NCBI GenBank assembly: GCA_003284445.1
Contig: QBVH01000002.1
Coordinates: forward strand, 1-64,000
Reading direction: 5' to 3'
Origin: Prochlorococcus sp. AG-311-D23
GTDB lineage: Bacteria; Cyanobacteriota; Cyanobacteriia; PCC-6307; Cyanobiaceae
Length of the DNA stretch: 64,000 nucleotides
Part shown: one piece after another, positions 1 to 10,028 of the stretch
How positions within the stretch are numbered: the first letter of the stretch is position 1
Layout of the letters: the number at the start of each line of letters is the position of its first letter
Made by a program: the position numbers and the translations under genes
The notes under the pieces: model-generated
The model's input: the letters and a program-made list of their open reading frames with translations, nothing else
What the model was told of the DNA's origin: nothing
Databases searched by the model: none

Positions 1-36
1 ATCAAGTACGGAAAAAAATAAAAATTATTTGTTACC

Positions 37-621
37 ATGAAAGTCAAAATTAATTCAATAGCTTTATTTGGGACAAGTGCAGATCCACCCACTCTAGGTC
101 ACGAGGCCTTATTGGGTGAATTAATAAAAATCTTCCCAAAAGTTATAACCTGGGCAAGTGATAACCCTGATAAAAAGCATCAAATTCCACTTTTGAAAAG
201 AACTCAGCTTTTAAGAATTCTGGTAAAAAAAATCTCAGATCCTAAATTAGAGCTAGTTCAAGAATTGAGTAGCCCGAGGACAATTTATACTTTAAAAAAA
301 GCTTTCCAACTATGGCCTGAAGCATGTTTTAGTTTTGTAATTGGCAGTGATTTAGCTGTTCAAGTTCCAAAGTGGCTTAATGCCAAGTCTATTCTCAATA
401 AAGCAACAATAGCTATCGCGATGAGGGATGGATGGCCAATTAGCGATCATCAATTAGAAGATATTAAAAATCTTGGAGGTGAAATTGATCTATTGCCTTT
501 TAGTATACCTGAATCATCAAGTTCAAAATTTAGAGAGAGACCTCAAGAAGTTCTTGTCCCTAAAGAGCTTGTCCCCTTACTACTTGAAGAGAATCTATAC
601 GGAATAGCAGATAACACATAA
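37..621 (+). CDS. nadD: Nicotinate-nucleotide adenylyltransferase (NadD)
   Basis: Transfers AMP from ATP to nicotinate mononucleotide, giving deamido-NAD in the cytoplasm. The N-terminus FGTSADPPTLGH fits the nucleotidyltransferase (H/T)xGH signature, with Thr in place of the first His. A C-terminal SSSSKFRERP resembles the family's ISST-x-R motif. At 194 residues it has the usual length. Its stop overlaps the nadE start by one base (TAATG), so the last two steps of NAD synthesis are translationally coupled here. The pairing with nadE makes the assignment firm although the first motif is slightly divergent. Confidence 0.9.
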   Translation: MKVKINSIALFGTSADPPTLGHEALLGELIKIFPKVITWASDNPDKKHQIPLLKRTQLLRILVKKISDPKLELVQELSSPRTIYTLKKAFQLWPEACFSFVIGSDLAVQVPKWLNAKSILNKATIAIAMRDGWPISDHQLEDIKNLGGEIDLLPFSIPESSSSKFRERPQEVLVPKELVPLLLEENLYGIADNT

Positions 622-2321
622 TGAAATTAGCATTAGCCCAACTCAATCCAATTATTGGAGATCTCGATGGTAATTCCGAGAAAATATTTGAAGTGTGCAA
701 AGAGATCAAAGACAAGGAGGTGGCTCTAGTCATAACACCTGAGCTTTCTTTGATCGGCTACCCCCCAAAAGACTTATTATTTAACCCACGACTTTATGAA
801 GACGAAAAAGATGTCCTAAACAAATTAAGCGAAAGAATAAGTAATCTCAGGCAAAACTTGTCTATATTAATTGGTATTGCAGAACCAACTCAAGAAATAG
901 AAGTCCCTAAGCTCTATAATTCAGTTGTTATTTTGGAAAAGGGTGCTTGGAGAATCGTAGCGAGGAAGCAACTCCTTCCCACTTACGATGTGTTTGATGA
1001 AAAACGTTATTTTCGTTCAGCAGAGAAAAGTAGTGTTTTAAATTTTAATTACCAAGAAAAACTTTGGAAGATAGGAATAACTATTTGTGAAGATATATGG
1101 GTTGAGCAAAAGCTACAAAAGGAAAAGAGTCTTGGAAAAGATCCTCTAATATCCCTAGAAAAAGAAAAATTAGATTTACTTATAAATCTCTCAGCTTCTC
1201 CATTTATTGAATCAAAAAATTTATTACGCCAACGAATAGCCGCTAAAGCAGCTATTCGTCTTTCATGTCCGGTGGTCTATGTCAATCAAGTGGGAGGGAA
1301 TGATGAGCTAATCTTTGACGGTTCTAGTTTTGCTCTTAATAAAAAAGGCAAATTACAACATGCACTTCCTGCATTCAAAGAGTCAGTTTGTCTGTTTGAC
1401 ATATCCTCTCTTAAACAACAACCTTCGATACCTAGTAGATATCCAATATCACAAGAAGCCCTTTTCAGAGCTTTAGTACTTGGAGTTAAAGATTATGCAA
1501 GAAAATGTAATTTCAATAGTGCCGTTGTTGGATTAAGTGGTGGTATCGACTCAGCGCTAGTAGCCCTTATTGCAGTAGCAGCTTTAGGAAACTCTAAAGT
1601 TCATGCGATTTTAATGCCATCTCCATGGAGTTCAGCAGGATCTGTAAATGATGCCACGACATTAGCTAATCGACTTGGAATAAATCATCAAAAGATTCCG
1701 ATCTTAAATGTAATGAATAGTTTTAACGATGTTTTATCCAATTCAATAGGGGGCATACCAACAGATATCACAGCTGAAAATCTACAATCTCGTATTAGGG
1801 GCACAATATTGATGGCTCTAGCAAATCAAAAAAATCATTTACTTCTATCTACAGGAAACAAATCAGAACTGGCTGTAGGATATTGCACCCTCTACGGAGA
1901 TATGAATGGAGGTTTATCAGTAATTGGAGATCTTTATAAAACAAGTGTATTTGATCTATGTAATTGGATAGATAGTGAGTCGTCATCGAGTTGTAGAAAT
2001 GATTTCTTTCTACCTGAAACCGGAGAAATTATAGGTTCTGAAATAAGAAATAAGCCTCCCAGTGCTGAACTACGCCCAGAACAATTAGATTGCGACTCTT
2101 TGCCAGATTATTTCATTCTTGATCCAATACTTAAAGGATTGATTGAACAACACTTGCCAACAAAAGTTTTAATAGAAAAAGGATTTGATGAAAAAATTGT
2201 TCATAAAGTAGCCAACTTGTTAAAGAACGCCGAATTCAAACGTTATCAAGCACCTCCTTTATTGAAAATTAGCAATCAAGCTTTTGGGAGTGGGTGGAAA
2301 AAGCCAATAGCCTCAAGATAA
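621..2321 (+). CDS. nadE: Glutamine-dependent NAD+ synthetase
   Basis: Amidates deamido-NAD to NAD using glutamine as the nitrogen donor. An N-terminal nitrilase-like glutaminase domain (about 1-270) shows the Glu in TPELSL (E41), the Lys in ARKQLLPTYD and the Cys in ITICEDIW, which form the Glu-Lys-Cys triad of the family. The C-terminal ATP-pyrophosphatase domain has the P-loop GLSGGIDSAL near residue 303. The 566-residue length fits the two-domain form that makes its own ammonia. It directly follows nadD and ends only 15 bases from the convergent DUF3326 gene. Confidence 0.95.
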   Translation: MKLALAQLNPIIGDLDGNSEKIFEVCKEIKDKEVALVITPELSLIGYPPKDLLFNPRLYEDEKDVLNKLSERISNLRQNLSILIGIAEPTQEIEVPKLYNSVVILEKGAWRIVARKQLLPTYDVFDEKRYFRSAEKSSVLNFNYQEKLWKIGITICEDIWVEQKLQKEKSLGKDPLISLEKEKLDLLINLSASPFIESKNLLRQRIAAKAAIRLSCPVVYVNQVGGNDELIFDGSSFALNKKGKLQHALPAFKESVCLFDISSLKQQPSIPSRYPISQEALFRALVLGVKDYARKCNFNSAVVGLSGGIDSALVALIAVAALGNSKVHAILMPSPWSSAGSVNDATTLANRLGINHQKIPILNVMNSFNDVLSNSIGGIPTDITAENLQSRIRGTILMALANQKNHLLLSTGNKSELAVGYCTLYGDMNGGLSVIGDLYKTSVFDLCNWIDSESSSSCRNDFFLPETGEIIGSEIRNKPPSAELRPEQLDCDSLPDYFILDPILKGLIEQHLPTKVLIEKGFDEKIVHKVANLLKNAEFKRYQAPPLLKISNQAFGSGWKKPIASR

Positions 2322-2336
2322 ATCCTTAAATTTACT

Positions 2337-3449
2337 TTATTCGTTATTCATTTCCTTCAAGCAATCAATTGGTCTTCGCAGAGACTTAATATTAATCCCG
2401 TGACGTAAAGCTGTTATTAGTCCTGCAGCCTCTACATAATTCTCAGCATACAAAATATTCTTATTTTTATCACCACTTATGTAATCTATCCTCATCTTTG
2501 TGGAATTAACATTTAATACTCCTGGATTAGAAACTATTATCAAAGGAATAAATCTTTCGATACAAGACAAAACTGCTTCGCCACCTAATGCGCCCTGTGG
2601 CACAACAACTGCTCCTAAATCCCTATTACTTAATAAAGTTTTCACCTGTAAAAAAGTATTTTCTTTGGTTTTCATAGCTGACTTACAAATCAGATCGGGT
2701 GCACGACTGAGGCCAACTAAAACACTTTGCAAAAATGTATATCCTATCTCCTCTCCCGAGGTTCGAGGATCAAGATCATAATCAATTGGCAAGGGGGGCA
2801 ATCCCGGTGCATGTGCACAAGGAATCAATAAATGTTTTACGAGAAAATGACTTATTACGGCTTCGACTCCCGCAATAATATCAACACCTTTACCTTGTCG
2901 ATAAAGTTTAGTTTCTAGTTCCTCGCTATCATCAGGGAAGCGAGTTATCACAGCAATTGCTGTTGCCCCAGCTTTCTTAAGTTTTTCAGCTCCTCTCAAA
3001 AGAACATCTGGCTCTTCTATATTTCCCCAACTTGAGCCACTTAAACCTTTTTTCAGATTAATTCGTATAGCTCTTTCAGTAATAATTACAGGGCCAATAT
3101 CTAACCCCAAGCTTGCAACACAGCCATCAGCAACTTGCAAATGTCTTTTCTTTAAATCAGATTCTAAGCCAGCATCTAAAAGTAAACCTACTTTTTGTTG
3201 TCTTACTGGTTTTAAAAACACTTCTCCAGCGGCAAAAAGATTTAAACTATATCCTTCTACATAGTGGATAAAAGTATCTGACCAATACAAAGATCCACCA
3301 TTCATAACATTTGGATGAGTTATTAAACATTCACTAGCAGAAGCCAATAATCTTGCCGCAGGGATTGCATCCCCTGCATATCCACCGACATTGCACCCTA
3401 TGCCAGTTGGGATAATCATTAATGTTGGTAAAGGTTCAGAGTTAGTCAT
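2337..3449 (-). CDS. DUF3326 family conserved protein
   Basis: A 370-residue protein that I recognise as DUF3326, a family of cyanobacteria and plastid lineages with no established function. The N-terminus has a glycine-rich stretch (PTGIGCNVGGYAGDA) followed by an SASECLITHPNVMNGG segment, and the centre has AHAPGLPPLP. No signal peptide or membrane segment is evident. It is convergent with nadE. A run of six AATTC units begins four bases before its ATG, where a ribosome binding site should be, and no Shine-Dalgarno sequence is visible. Function should be treated as unknown. Confidence 0.75.
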   Translation of the reverse strand: MTNSEPLPTLMIIPTGIGCNVGGYAGDAIPAARLLASASECLITHPNVMNGGSLYWSDTFIHYVEGYSLNLFAAGEVFLKPVRQQKVGLLLDAGLESDLKKRHLQVADGCVASLGLDIGPVIITERAIRINLKKGLSGSSWGNIEEPDVLLRGAEKLKKAGATAIAVITRFPDDSEELETKLYRQGKGVDIIAGVEAVISHFLVKHLLIPCAHAPGLPPLPIDYDLDPRTSGEEIGYTFLQSVLVGLSRAPDLICKSAMKTKENTFLQVKTLLSNRDLGAVVVPQGALGGEAVLSCIERFIPLIIVSNPGVLNVNSTKMRIDYISGDKNKNILYAENYVEAAGLITALRHGINIKSLRRPIDCLKEMNNE

Positions 3450-3453
3450 AAAG

Positions 3454-3484
3454 AATTCAATTCAATTCAATTCAATTCAATTCA
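3454..3484. repeat. Pentanucleotide tandem repeat (AATTC)x6
   Basis: Six perfect consecutive AATTC units plus one base. The tract occupies the ribosome-binding region of the DUF3326 gene and reaches into the last codons and stop of the small gene upstream. The unit is not a multiple of three, so copy-number change would shift the end of the upstream frame and alter spacing before the DUF3326 start codon. Confidence 0.95.
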
Positions 3485-3702
3485 GGATTAATAGTTTTTT
3501 TACCCTTATCTTGATAAATAATCAATACAACTTCGACCGATATTATCTGGATTTTTTTTTCAGGATGATTAGTCACGGAAGTAATGGCCCACCTAAGTGG
3601 CTCACCATATTCCATCAGCTTAGATAAAATATAATTTCTCAAGTCAAATAAACCTACTTCAAAAGGCCAATCAAGGTCCAATTCTATAAATTCAAGATTC
3701 AA
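3472..3702 (-). CDS. Small conserved cyanobacterial protein, unknown function
   Basis: A 76-residue protein with an acidic, aromatic N-terminus (LEFIELDLDWPFE) and the segment GEPLRWAITSV, which I associate with a short hypothetical family in marine picocyanobacteria. No membrane segment or known domain is visible. It lies just upstream of the DUF3326 gene on the same strand, and its last codons (Glu-Leu-Asn-stop) are encoded within the AATTC repeat, so its C-terminus depends on repeat copy number. Function unknown. Confidence 0.55.
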   Translation of the reverse strand: MNLEFIELDLDWPFEVGLFDLRNYILSKLMEYGEPLRWAITSVTNHPEKKIQIISVEVVLIIYQDKGKKTINPELN

Positions 3703-3755
3703 TTTATTAATTACTTATACTCTGGTAATTAGTAAAGCCAAAGATAGATAAGAAA

Positions 3756-4706
3756 TTATGCTGCAGCTCCACCGACAACTTCTAAAATTTCTTGCGTAAT
3801 TGCCGCTTGCCTAGCCTTATTATAATCGATAGTCAGGTTTTTAGCCAATTCCTTAGCATTATCACTAGCATTATTCATTGCAGTCATTCTGCTCGCCAAT
3901 TCTGAAGCAGCAGACTCCTGTAACGCTCGTAATAATTGATTCTGTAAATAAAGAGGTAAAAGAGCATTCAAAAGCTGATCGGGACTTTGTTCAAAAACAA
4001 TATCCGATGGTAATTTCGGCTCTTCATTAGAAGGAGCAGCATCTTTCTCAATAATTAGTTGGCTATCTTTTGTAGTTAATCTAAAAATTTCGTCTTCTGA
4101 ATCTGCTATTCCTTGAGGATCTAGAGGTAGCAGAGTTTGTATTGTTGGATTACAACTAACCAAACTTACAAACTTAGTAAAAATGACTTCTACTCGGTCA
4201 GTACTTTCAGAGAGAAATTCTGCTAACACTTCACTAGTTATAGATGCAGCATCCTCAGAAGTTGGAACTTGCTCTAAATCTTTAAAAGTAGCTCTTATAT
4301 TGTAAAGACTAGATCTGTTCTCGAAATATCCTATTGCTTTCTTACCAATTAAAACTAGATCGGGACTATATCCTTGACCTTTTAATTCGGCATAGCGCTT
4401 CTCTGTTCGTTTGATTATATTTGCATTGTATCCCCCACATAATCCTCTGTCCCCGGTGACAGCTAGGAGAGTAATTGTCTTAACTTCACGCTTATTTAAT
4501 AGAGGAGAGTCAGCAGCTTCAAACTGCATTCTTGATTGAATATTTTCTAAAACCCTTGCCAATCGATCAGCAAAAGGTCTACTCCTTAAGACCTGATCCT
4601 GTGCTCTGCGAACTTTCGCAGCAGCAACAAGTCTCATTGCTTCTGTGATCTTTCTTGTATTTTTGACAGATACAATTCTGTCTCTTATGTCTTTTAGGTT
4701 AGCCAT
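3756..4706 (-). CDS. atpG: ATP synthase gamma subunit
   Basis: Central rotor stalk of F1 (named atpC in many cyanobacterial annotations). It begins [20 protein letters not shown] and ends in [14 protein letters not shown], the two helices of the coiled-coil shaft. The 316 residues exceed the roughly 290 of E. coli, matching the extra loop in cyanobacterial gamma around residues 195-235. That loop has no plant-type Cys pair for redox control; the Cys residues seen are in GLCGGYN and SCNPTIQT. It is the last gene of the minus-strand atp operon, 32 bases after atpA. Beta and epsilon are absent here, as usual in cyanobacteria. Confidence 0.97.
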   Translation of the reverse strand: MANLKDIRDRIVSVKNTRKITEAMRLVAAAKVRRAQDQVLRSRPFADRLARVLENIQSRMQFEAADSPLLNKREVKTITLLAVTGDRGLCGGYNANIIKRTEKRYAELKGQGYSPDLVLIGKKAIGYFENRSSLYNIRATFKDLEQVPTSEDAASITSEVLAEFLSESTDRVEVIFTKFVSLVSCNPTIQTLLPLDPQGIADSEDEIFRLTTKDSQLIIEKDAAPSNEEPKLPSDIVFEQSPDQLLNALLPLYLQNQLLRALQESAASELASRMTAMNNASDNAKELAKNLTIDYNKARQAAITQEILEVVGGAAA

Positions 4707-4738
4707 AGGTAATTGTCTCTCTTAGATAGCCTTTGTAA

Positions 4739-6253
4739 TTAAGCCGCAAGCATGGAGGATTTAACCTCGTTAATAGCGTCTTTAAGCATTGATTCAGATG
4801 CTTCACTTAAGACTTTTTCGGAGAGAATATTTTTAATAAAATCAGCCTTATTTGTTTTTAGATAATCACGCAATTCACGAGCGAACTTCGTCACTTCTTC
4901 CTCAGGCACCTCATCAATCAATCCTTTAACGCCTGCATAAACAATAGCTACTTGCTCAGCCAAGTTCAAGGGATCAAACTGAGGTTGCTTAAGAAGTTCT
5001 CTTAGCCTTTTTCCTCTGCCTAATTGCTTTTGTGTAGCCTCATCAAGATCTGAAGCAAATTGAGAGAAGGCCGCAAGTTCATCAAACTGAGCTAATTCAA
5101 GTTTCAACGTACCGGCAATTTTCTTAATAGCTTTTGTTTGTGCAGCTCCTCCTACCCGACTAACGGAAATACCAACGTTAATGGCAGGTCTTAAACCAGA
5201 GTTAAATAAATCTGAGCTCAAGAAAATCTGACCATCAGTAATTGAAATAACATTAGTTGGTATATATGCAGAAACGTCACCAGCCTGGGTTTCAATAATA
5301 GGCAAGGAGGTCATCGATCCTGCACCCATTGCATCAGAAAGTTTTGCAGCCCTCTCTAGTAAACGACTATGGCAATAAAAAACATCTCCAGGATAAGCTT
5401 CACGTCCTGGCGGACGACGTAAAAGTAATGACATTTGTCTGTAAGCCTGAGCTTGTTTTGTTAAGTCGTCATATATAACAAGTGTCGCTTTGCCTTGATA
5501 CATGAAATGTTCAGCAATCGCAGCACCTGTATAAGGTGCTAGATATTGCAAAGCCGCAGCTTCAGAAGCTCCTGCATTAACGATAATAGTATAATCCAAA
5601 GCTCCTTTTTCTTTAAGAACTTCAACAACATTTGCTACTGATGCTTGTTTTTGTCCAATAGCAACGTAAACACAAACAACATCCTGACCTTTTTGATTGA
5701 TGATTGTATCAATTGCTATTGCAGTTTTACCTGTTTGACGATCTCCAATAATCAACTCTCTTTGACCTCTTCCAATAGGGATCATCGCATCAATAGATGT
5801 GATGCCCGTTTGCATAGGCTCATGTACAGACTTTCTCTTAATAATTCCAGGAGCTATTGACTCAATTAATCTTGAGTCAGTTGTAGCCATTTCTCCTTTT
5901 CCATCAATTTGCAGTCCAAGAGGATTAACAACTCTTCCTAGCATTGCCTCACCCACTGGGACTGAAGCAATCTTGCCAGTCGCTTTAACTGTGCTTCCTT
6001 CTTGTACGCCTAAAGCTTCACCCATTAAAACAACGCCAACATTGTCATCTTCAAGGTTTAAAGCAATCCCTTCAGTTCCATCTTCGAATTCAACTAGTTC
6101 ACCTGCCATAACCTGTTCAAGGCCATAAACTCTCGCGATACCATCACCAATTTGTAAAACAGTACCAACATTGCTAACAGATACAGACTTGTCATAATCA
6201 GCAATCTGCTCTTTAAGGATTGAACTGATCTCGTCAGGACGAATAGAAACCAT
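4739..6253 (-). CDS. atpA: ATP synthase alpha subunit
   Basis: Non-catalytic nucleotide-binding subunit of F1, 504 residues as expected. The Walker A motif GDRQTGKT is at 170-177, and the region [15 protein letters not shown] is the conserved alpha/beta stretch near the Walker B strand. It lies between the delta and gamma genes. The 68-base gap before it contains a purine-rich GGAAA tandem repeat, the longest gap in this half of the operon. Confidence 0.98.
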   Translation of the reverse strand: MVSIRPDEISSILKEQIADYDKSVSVSNVGTVLQIGDGIARVYGLEQVMAGELVEFEDGTEGIALNLEDDNVGVVLMGEALGVQEGSTVKATGKIASVPVGEAMLGRVVNPLGLQIDGKGEMATTDSRLIESIAPGIIKRKSVHEPMQTGITSIDAMIPIGRGQRELIIGDRQTGKTAIAIDTIINQKGQDVVCVYVAIGQKQASVANVVEVLKEKGALDYTIIVNAGASEAAALQYLAPYTGAAIAEHFMYQGKATLVIYDDLTKQAQAYRQMSLLLRRPPGREAYPGDVFYCHSRLLERAAKLSDAMGAGSMTSLPIIETQAGDVSAYIPTNVISITDGQIFLSSDLFNSGLRPAINVGISVSRVGGAAQTKAIKKIAGTLKLELAQFDELAAFSQFASDLDEATQKQLGRGKRLRELLKQPQFDPLNLAEQVAIVYAGVKGLIDEVPEEEVTKFARELRDYLKTNKADFIKNILSEKVLSEASESMLKDAINEVKSSMLAA

Positions 6254-6283
6254 GGGATTAACTTAAATTGGAGAAGATGAGAG

Positions 6284-6308
6284 GGAGGAAGGAAAGGAAA
6301 GGAAAGGA
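6284..6308. repeat. Short (GGAAA)n purine tract
   Basis: A purine run on the plus strand with three exact GGAAA units (6291-6305) flanked by partial units. It sits between atpH and atpA and is read as a pyrimidine-rich leader upstream of atpA in the transcript. Confidence 0.8.
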
Positions 6309-6321
6309 GTCAGAAGAGTCT

Positions 6322-6873
6322 CTAGCTGACCTTGGCCAAAGCAAGACCAAGTCGTCTGACTTGACCAGCGATGCTGGCATCAATGACCTTTGATCCAACA
6401 TTGACCACAAAGCCACCTAATAATTCAGAGTCGACTTTGAGATCGACTTCCAAATTGTCTGTACCAGCTATTGATTGTACTTTCTTAAGTAGCTCAGATT
6501 GTTGATCTTCATTAAGTACTGAAGCAGAAGTAATTGTTGCCAAAGCAATATTTCTTTGTTCTCTATAGATTTCCAATAATCTTTCAAGAACGGAATTCAA
6601 CAATCCAATTCTCTGGCGATCTGCCAAAAGCTTTAGCAGATTTAAGAAAGAAGGCGTAACCTGACTAGAAAAAAGCTTTTCTAAAGCCGCTTTCTTTTGA
6701 TTGACCTCTAAAACTGGCGAGGCCATAGCATCACTAAATTCAGGGCAAGAATTCCAAAGTTCCAAAATAGACTTCGCTTGAGTAACAACTTCGTCTACTT
6801 CATTACGGCTTTCAGCAACTTGAAGGAAAGCTTCAGCATAAGGGGTAGTAATTGTATTAAGTAATGGCATCAA
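6322..6873 (-). CDS. atpH: ATP synthase delta subunit
   Basis: Delta subunit of F1 (OSCP-like, called atpD in some cyanobacterial maps), linking the alpha/beta hexamer to the b/b' peripheral stalk. It has 183 residues, an N-terminal helical domain starting with TITTPYAEAFLQVAE, and the conserved C-terminal stretch LLGGFVVNVGSKVIDASI. It overlaps the atpF stop by four bases (ATGA), indicating translational coupling. The start could be either of the first two adjacent Met codons. Confidence 0.95.
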   Translation of the reverse strand: MMPLLNTITTPYAEAFLQVAESRNEVDEVVTQAKSILELWNSCPEFSDAMASPVLEVNQKKAALEKLFSSQVTPSFLNLLKLLADRQRIGLLNSVLERLLEIYREQRNIALATITSASVLNEDQQSELLKKVQSIAGTDNLEVDLKVDSELLGGFVVNVGSKVIDASIAGQVRRLGLALAKVS

Positions 6874-7382
6874 CTATCTCCAATATTTTTAATGGACTGT
6901 TTTAGAAAATTATCTTGAGTGCTTGAATCTAACTTTTTAGGAAGAATTGCTAATGCTTTTTCAATGGCAAGCTCAGCAGCCTCTTTTCTTAATTGCGAAG
7001 TAACTCTTGCGGCTTCAGCAGTTAAGTCAGAGGCAGCACCTTGTTTGATTCTTGCCATTTCCTCAACAGTCCTTTTTTCGCTCTCAAGACGAATTGCTTC
7101 TGCTCTCGCTTTGCAATCATTTCTGATTTTCTCAGCTTTTTGCTTAGCAGAAGCAAGTTCATCTTTTGCTTTTGAAAGAGAATTTTTTGCCTGACTCAAG
7201 CGCTCTTCTGCATCTTTCAAGTCAGTAAGTATAGAGGTTCTTCGCTTTTCAAGAATTTTTCCTAAAAAACCTGGCAAGAACTTATACAGACCAAAAATAA
7301 CAACAGCCAAGTTGATAATATTGGTCTCAAAGAGATCTAAATTAAGGCCAAAGCCTTCGGAAGCGAATGTAAAAAGAGTCAT
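6870..7382 (-). CDS. atpF: ATP synthase subunit b
   Basis: Peripheral stalk subunit of the F0 sector. One N-terminal membrane segment (about 23-42, [17 protein letters not shown]) is followed by a long charged helix with heptad character (55-130) and a basic-acidic tail, 170 residues in all. It overlaps both neighbours by four bases, atpG-like b' upstream and atpH downstream. It forms a heterodimer with b' in photosynthetic organisms. Confidence 0.96.
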   Translation of the reverse strand: MTLFTFASEGFGLNLDLFETNIINLAVVIFGLYKFLPGFLGKILEKRRTSILTDLKDAEERLSQAKNSLSKAKDELASAKQKAEKIRNDCKARAEAIRLESEKRTVEEMARIKQGAASDLTAEAARVTSQLRKEAAELAIEKALAILPKKLDSSTQDNFLKQSIKNIGDS

Positions 7383-7840
7383 TTTTTTGCCAATAATCTT
7401 TCAACAATCAAATTACCGAGATTATCAGCCTCGCTTTTAAGTTGATTAAGAGCATCATCTCTCTGTGAATCAATCTCACGTCTTGCTTTCTCTCTTGAAG
7501 CGTTTGCATCTGCATTAGCCAGAGCAAGTGCTTCTTTATAGAGATTGTCTGAATCTACTTCTGCCTCAAGAATCACTTTTTGAGCAGCAAGTCTAGCTTC
7601 TTTGAGCTGATCTTTTAATTCAGCCTCTAGTAATTCAACCTCAGCAATTTTCTTTTTTGCTTCTGAGCGGCTTGTATTCACATAATCCTCTCTTTCTTCA
7701 ACAACCCGTCCTACAGGCTTGAAAAAAAGAGCATTAAGTATGAATGTAAGTAATACAACTTGGACCGCCATTAGCGGAAGAGTTGCATCGAAGTCAAATA
7801 GACCTCCCTCAGAGGCACCAAACAAAAACAAAGTTGGCAT
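7379..7840 (-). CDS. atpF2: ATP synthase subunit b' (second stalk subunit)
   Basis: Diverged duplicate of subunit b found in cyanobacteria and plastids (also named atpG). The membrane segment is around residues 20-42 ([20 protein letters not shown]), followed by [11 protein letters not shown] and a coiled coil to the C-terminus. Length is 153 residues. It is coupled to atpF by an ATGA overlap and lies 128 bases after the c-subunit gene. Presence of both b and b' supports a photosynthetic origin for this chromosome. Confidence 0.95.
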   Translation of the reverse strand: MPTLFLFGASEGGLFDFDATLPLMAVQVVLLTFILNALFFKPVGRVVEEREDYVNTSRSEAKKKIAEVELLEAELKDQLKEARLAAQKVILEAEVDSDNLYKEALALANADANASREKARREIDSQRDDALNQLKSEADNLGNLIVERLLAKK

Positions 7841-7968
7841 TAGTTAGGGGTGCAAGAATTTAAGCGGGCCGAATAACGGCAATTGAAATTTGCTAGGAGA
7901 GTTTTCAAAATCTAAGGCTGAAAGTTAACCAAATAAATTGATTTAATCAGACAGCCTATTTGAAATAT

Positions 7969-8220
<252 letters not shown>

Positions 8221-8289
8221 TCAGCTAAAGATGTGTAGCGCTTAAAACGCTTAAGAGTTGTGAACGGGAGTTTATACCTGCGAGGGGTG

Positions 8290-8329
8290 CATCTCATAGT
8301 TCTTGAGATGATTCTGAAAGAATTTCAGA
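8290..8329 (-). other. Two tandem short hairpins between atpB and atpE
   Basis: CATCTCA (8290-8296) pairs with TGAGATG (8304-8310), and TCTGAAA (8313-8319) pairs with TTTCAGA (8323-8329). Both are perfect 7-bp stems within the gap upstream of the c-subunit gene. Neither is followed by a U tract in the operon direction, so an RNA processing or stability role is more likely than termination; this is inference. Confidence 0.5.
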
Positions 8330-8384
8330 CCTTACAGCAAGTAATTTGCCATTGAAAAGTTATTTCAACAGCAGAATATTATGA

Positions 8385-9110
8385 TTAATGATGCTCTTCG
8401 ACTGCTTCCCCGATGTAATAGGCAGCAAGAGTTGCAAAAATCAGAGCTTGAATAGCACTAGTAAACAAGCCTAGAAACATAACAGGAACTGGAAGAACAA
8501 GTGGTACTAAAAAGACAAGTACCGCTACAACAAGTTCATCTGCCAAAATGTTTCCAAATAAACGGAAAGAGAGAGATAGAGGCTTCGTAAAATCTTCTAC
8601 AATTTTAAATGGGAGCATTATTGGCGTTGGGTGAACGTAGTACTCGAAGTAACGCAAACCTTTATTGCTCAAACCCGCATAAAAATATGATAGAGATACC
8701 AGTAGTGCTAAGGCAACAGTTGTATTTATGTCAGCTGTAGGAGCCCCAAGTTCACCACTTGGGAGTTTGATCAGCTTCCACGGAACTAGTGCCCCGCCCC
8801 AATTGCTCACAAAAATGAACAGAAAGAGGGTTCCGATGAAAGGCATCCAATCTCTATAAACCTTTTCACCAATTTGTGTTCTTGCAAGATCACGTATGTA
8901 ATCCCAAAGAAATTCCAAAAGGTTCTGAACACCCCTTGGATCACGTTCCATTTTTTTAGTCCCAATGACCACTAAGGCAAGCAAAGCGCCTATCAGGAGC
9001 CATGAAGTCATAAAGACTTGGCCGTGAATTCTAAAATTTCCAATTTGCCAATAGAGTTGTTGACCAACTTCTAATTCAGCGAAAGGAAAAACAAATGGCA
9101 AAAAACCCAT
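8385..9110 (-). CDS. atpB: ATP synthase subunit a
   Basis: Proton-channel subunit of F0 (atpI in cyanobacterial maps). About five to six membrane segments are visible, with the essential Arg in the [14 protein letters not shown] segment and a C-terminal helix [20 protein letters not shown] place the start at the Met of [17 protein letters not shown], giving 241 residues, because this matches family N-termini; an upstream in-frame Met at 9152 would add 14 poorly conserved residues. It follows the small atp1-like gene and precedes the c subunit. Confidence 0.95.
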   Translation of the reverse strand: MGFLPFVFPFAELEVGQQLYWQIGNFRIHGQVFMTSWLLIGALLALVVIGTKKMERDPRGVQNLLEFLWDYIRDLARTQIGEKVYRDWMPFIGTLFLFIFVSNWGGALVPWKLIKLPSGELGAPTADINTTVALALLVSLSYFYAGLSNKGLRYFEYYVHPTPIMLPFKIVEDFTKPLSLSFRLFGNILADELVVAVLVFLVPLVLPVPVMFLGLFTSAIQALIFATLAAYYIGEAVEEHH

Positions 9111-9184
9111 TATCTGGAAGTTTAGGTTGCGTAGAAAATAAAAGCCAAACAAACAAAACTTAAAAATTTAATTTCTAAAAAGCC

Positions 9185-9604
9185 CTATGGCATGGATAGG
9201 AATTGAATAATTAACGCTGGTTTATAAAGCAAAAATCCTAATAAAGCCGGAATCAAATCAAGTTGAGGAAATCGAGAAGATACCAAAACCAAAAGAACCG
9301 GAACTAACAACTGGACTTTACCGACGATTTTTGATGAAGTACCTAACCTTCCAATTCCGCGAGCAAGCAAGCGAAAATAAAAAATTCCTGATAGAGCACC
9401 TATAAATAGGCTTGCGCCAGCTTGGATTCCCCAAAAGAAACCTGCTATGCCAACAGAAAAAATAGTCAATAAAAAAGCCAGACGAAATACTCGAAATTGA
9501 AGTTCAATATATTCGTCTGATTTGACTCCGGACGATGAATCCGATGAATCAAAATCCAGTAGAGGATCATGTCTTGAGCAATTTTCAACAGTCTCAGATG
9601 CCAC
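9185..9604 (-). CDS. atp1: ATP synthase protein I-like (Atp1), first gene of the operon
   Basis: A 139-residue membrane protein with about four hydrophobic segments (from residue 40 to the end) after an acidic N-terminus. Position as first gene of the atp operon and this topology match the AtpI/UncI-type assembly factor that aids c-ring formation; sequence conservation is low in this family. The start is GTG at 9602-9604 with a good ribosome binding sequence (AAGAGG) eight bases upstream. It is annotated mainly on context. Confidence 0.75.
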   Translation of the reverse strand: MASETVENCSRHDPLLDFDSSDSSSGVKSDEYIELQFRVFRLAFLLTIFSVGIAGFFWGIQAGASLFIGALSGIFYFRLLARGIGRLGTSSKIVGKVQLLVPVLLVLVSSRFPQLDLIPALLGFLLYKPALIIQFLSMP

Positions 9605-10028
9605 AAAAATTCCTCTTATTGGAGTTCATCAGTGATAGTGAGAAGTTGTTTGAAATCAAGACACCTAAGCTCTCTGCAAAGGCCCGCGGAATCTATCACG
9701 AGACTTGCATCAAAACAAAAAAAATTTATCAATAAAACTGAAAAATTGGTTAATTTTATTACTTGCACAAGCATTTTAAGTACAAATTTTAGTTATTAAT
9801 TTAAATCAATAAATAATCTATTTATAACTTTAATACTGAAATATATGAAATTTTATAATTAGAAATTCATATATTTTTTTAGTTTTCTCTAAAAACTAAC
9901 AATTAAATTTGAAATTATAAAAATCTTCTTGAATTTTCCAAAATTCCATAAAAAAGTAAATTTACTGCATTTAAAGACTTGGCAAGATGGCAATTAAACG
10001 GCTCAATGGTTTATAAGCAAAAGATCCT
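9605..10028. promoter_or_regulatory. Divergent intergenic region, atp operon and ftsW
   Basis: A 424-base AT-rich region between the divergent atp1 and ftsW genes. It must carry the atp operon promoter on the minus side and the ftsW promoter on the plus side. I see no convincing open frame, tRNA or strong hairpin in it. The stretch 9740-9960 is almost entirely A and T. Confidence 0.5.

Noticed and set aside
9535..9735. 66-residue plus-strand frame across the atp1 start
   Set aside because: It runs through the atp1 coding sequence and promoter region and resembles no protein family.
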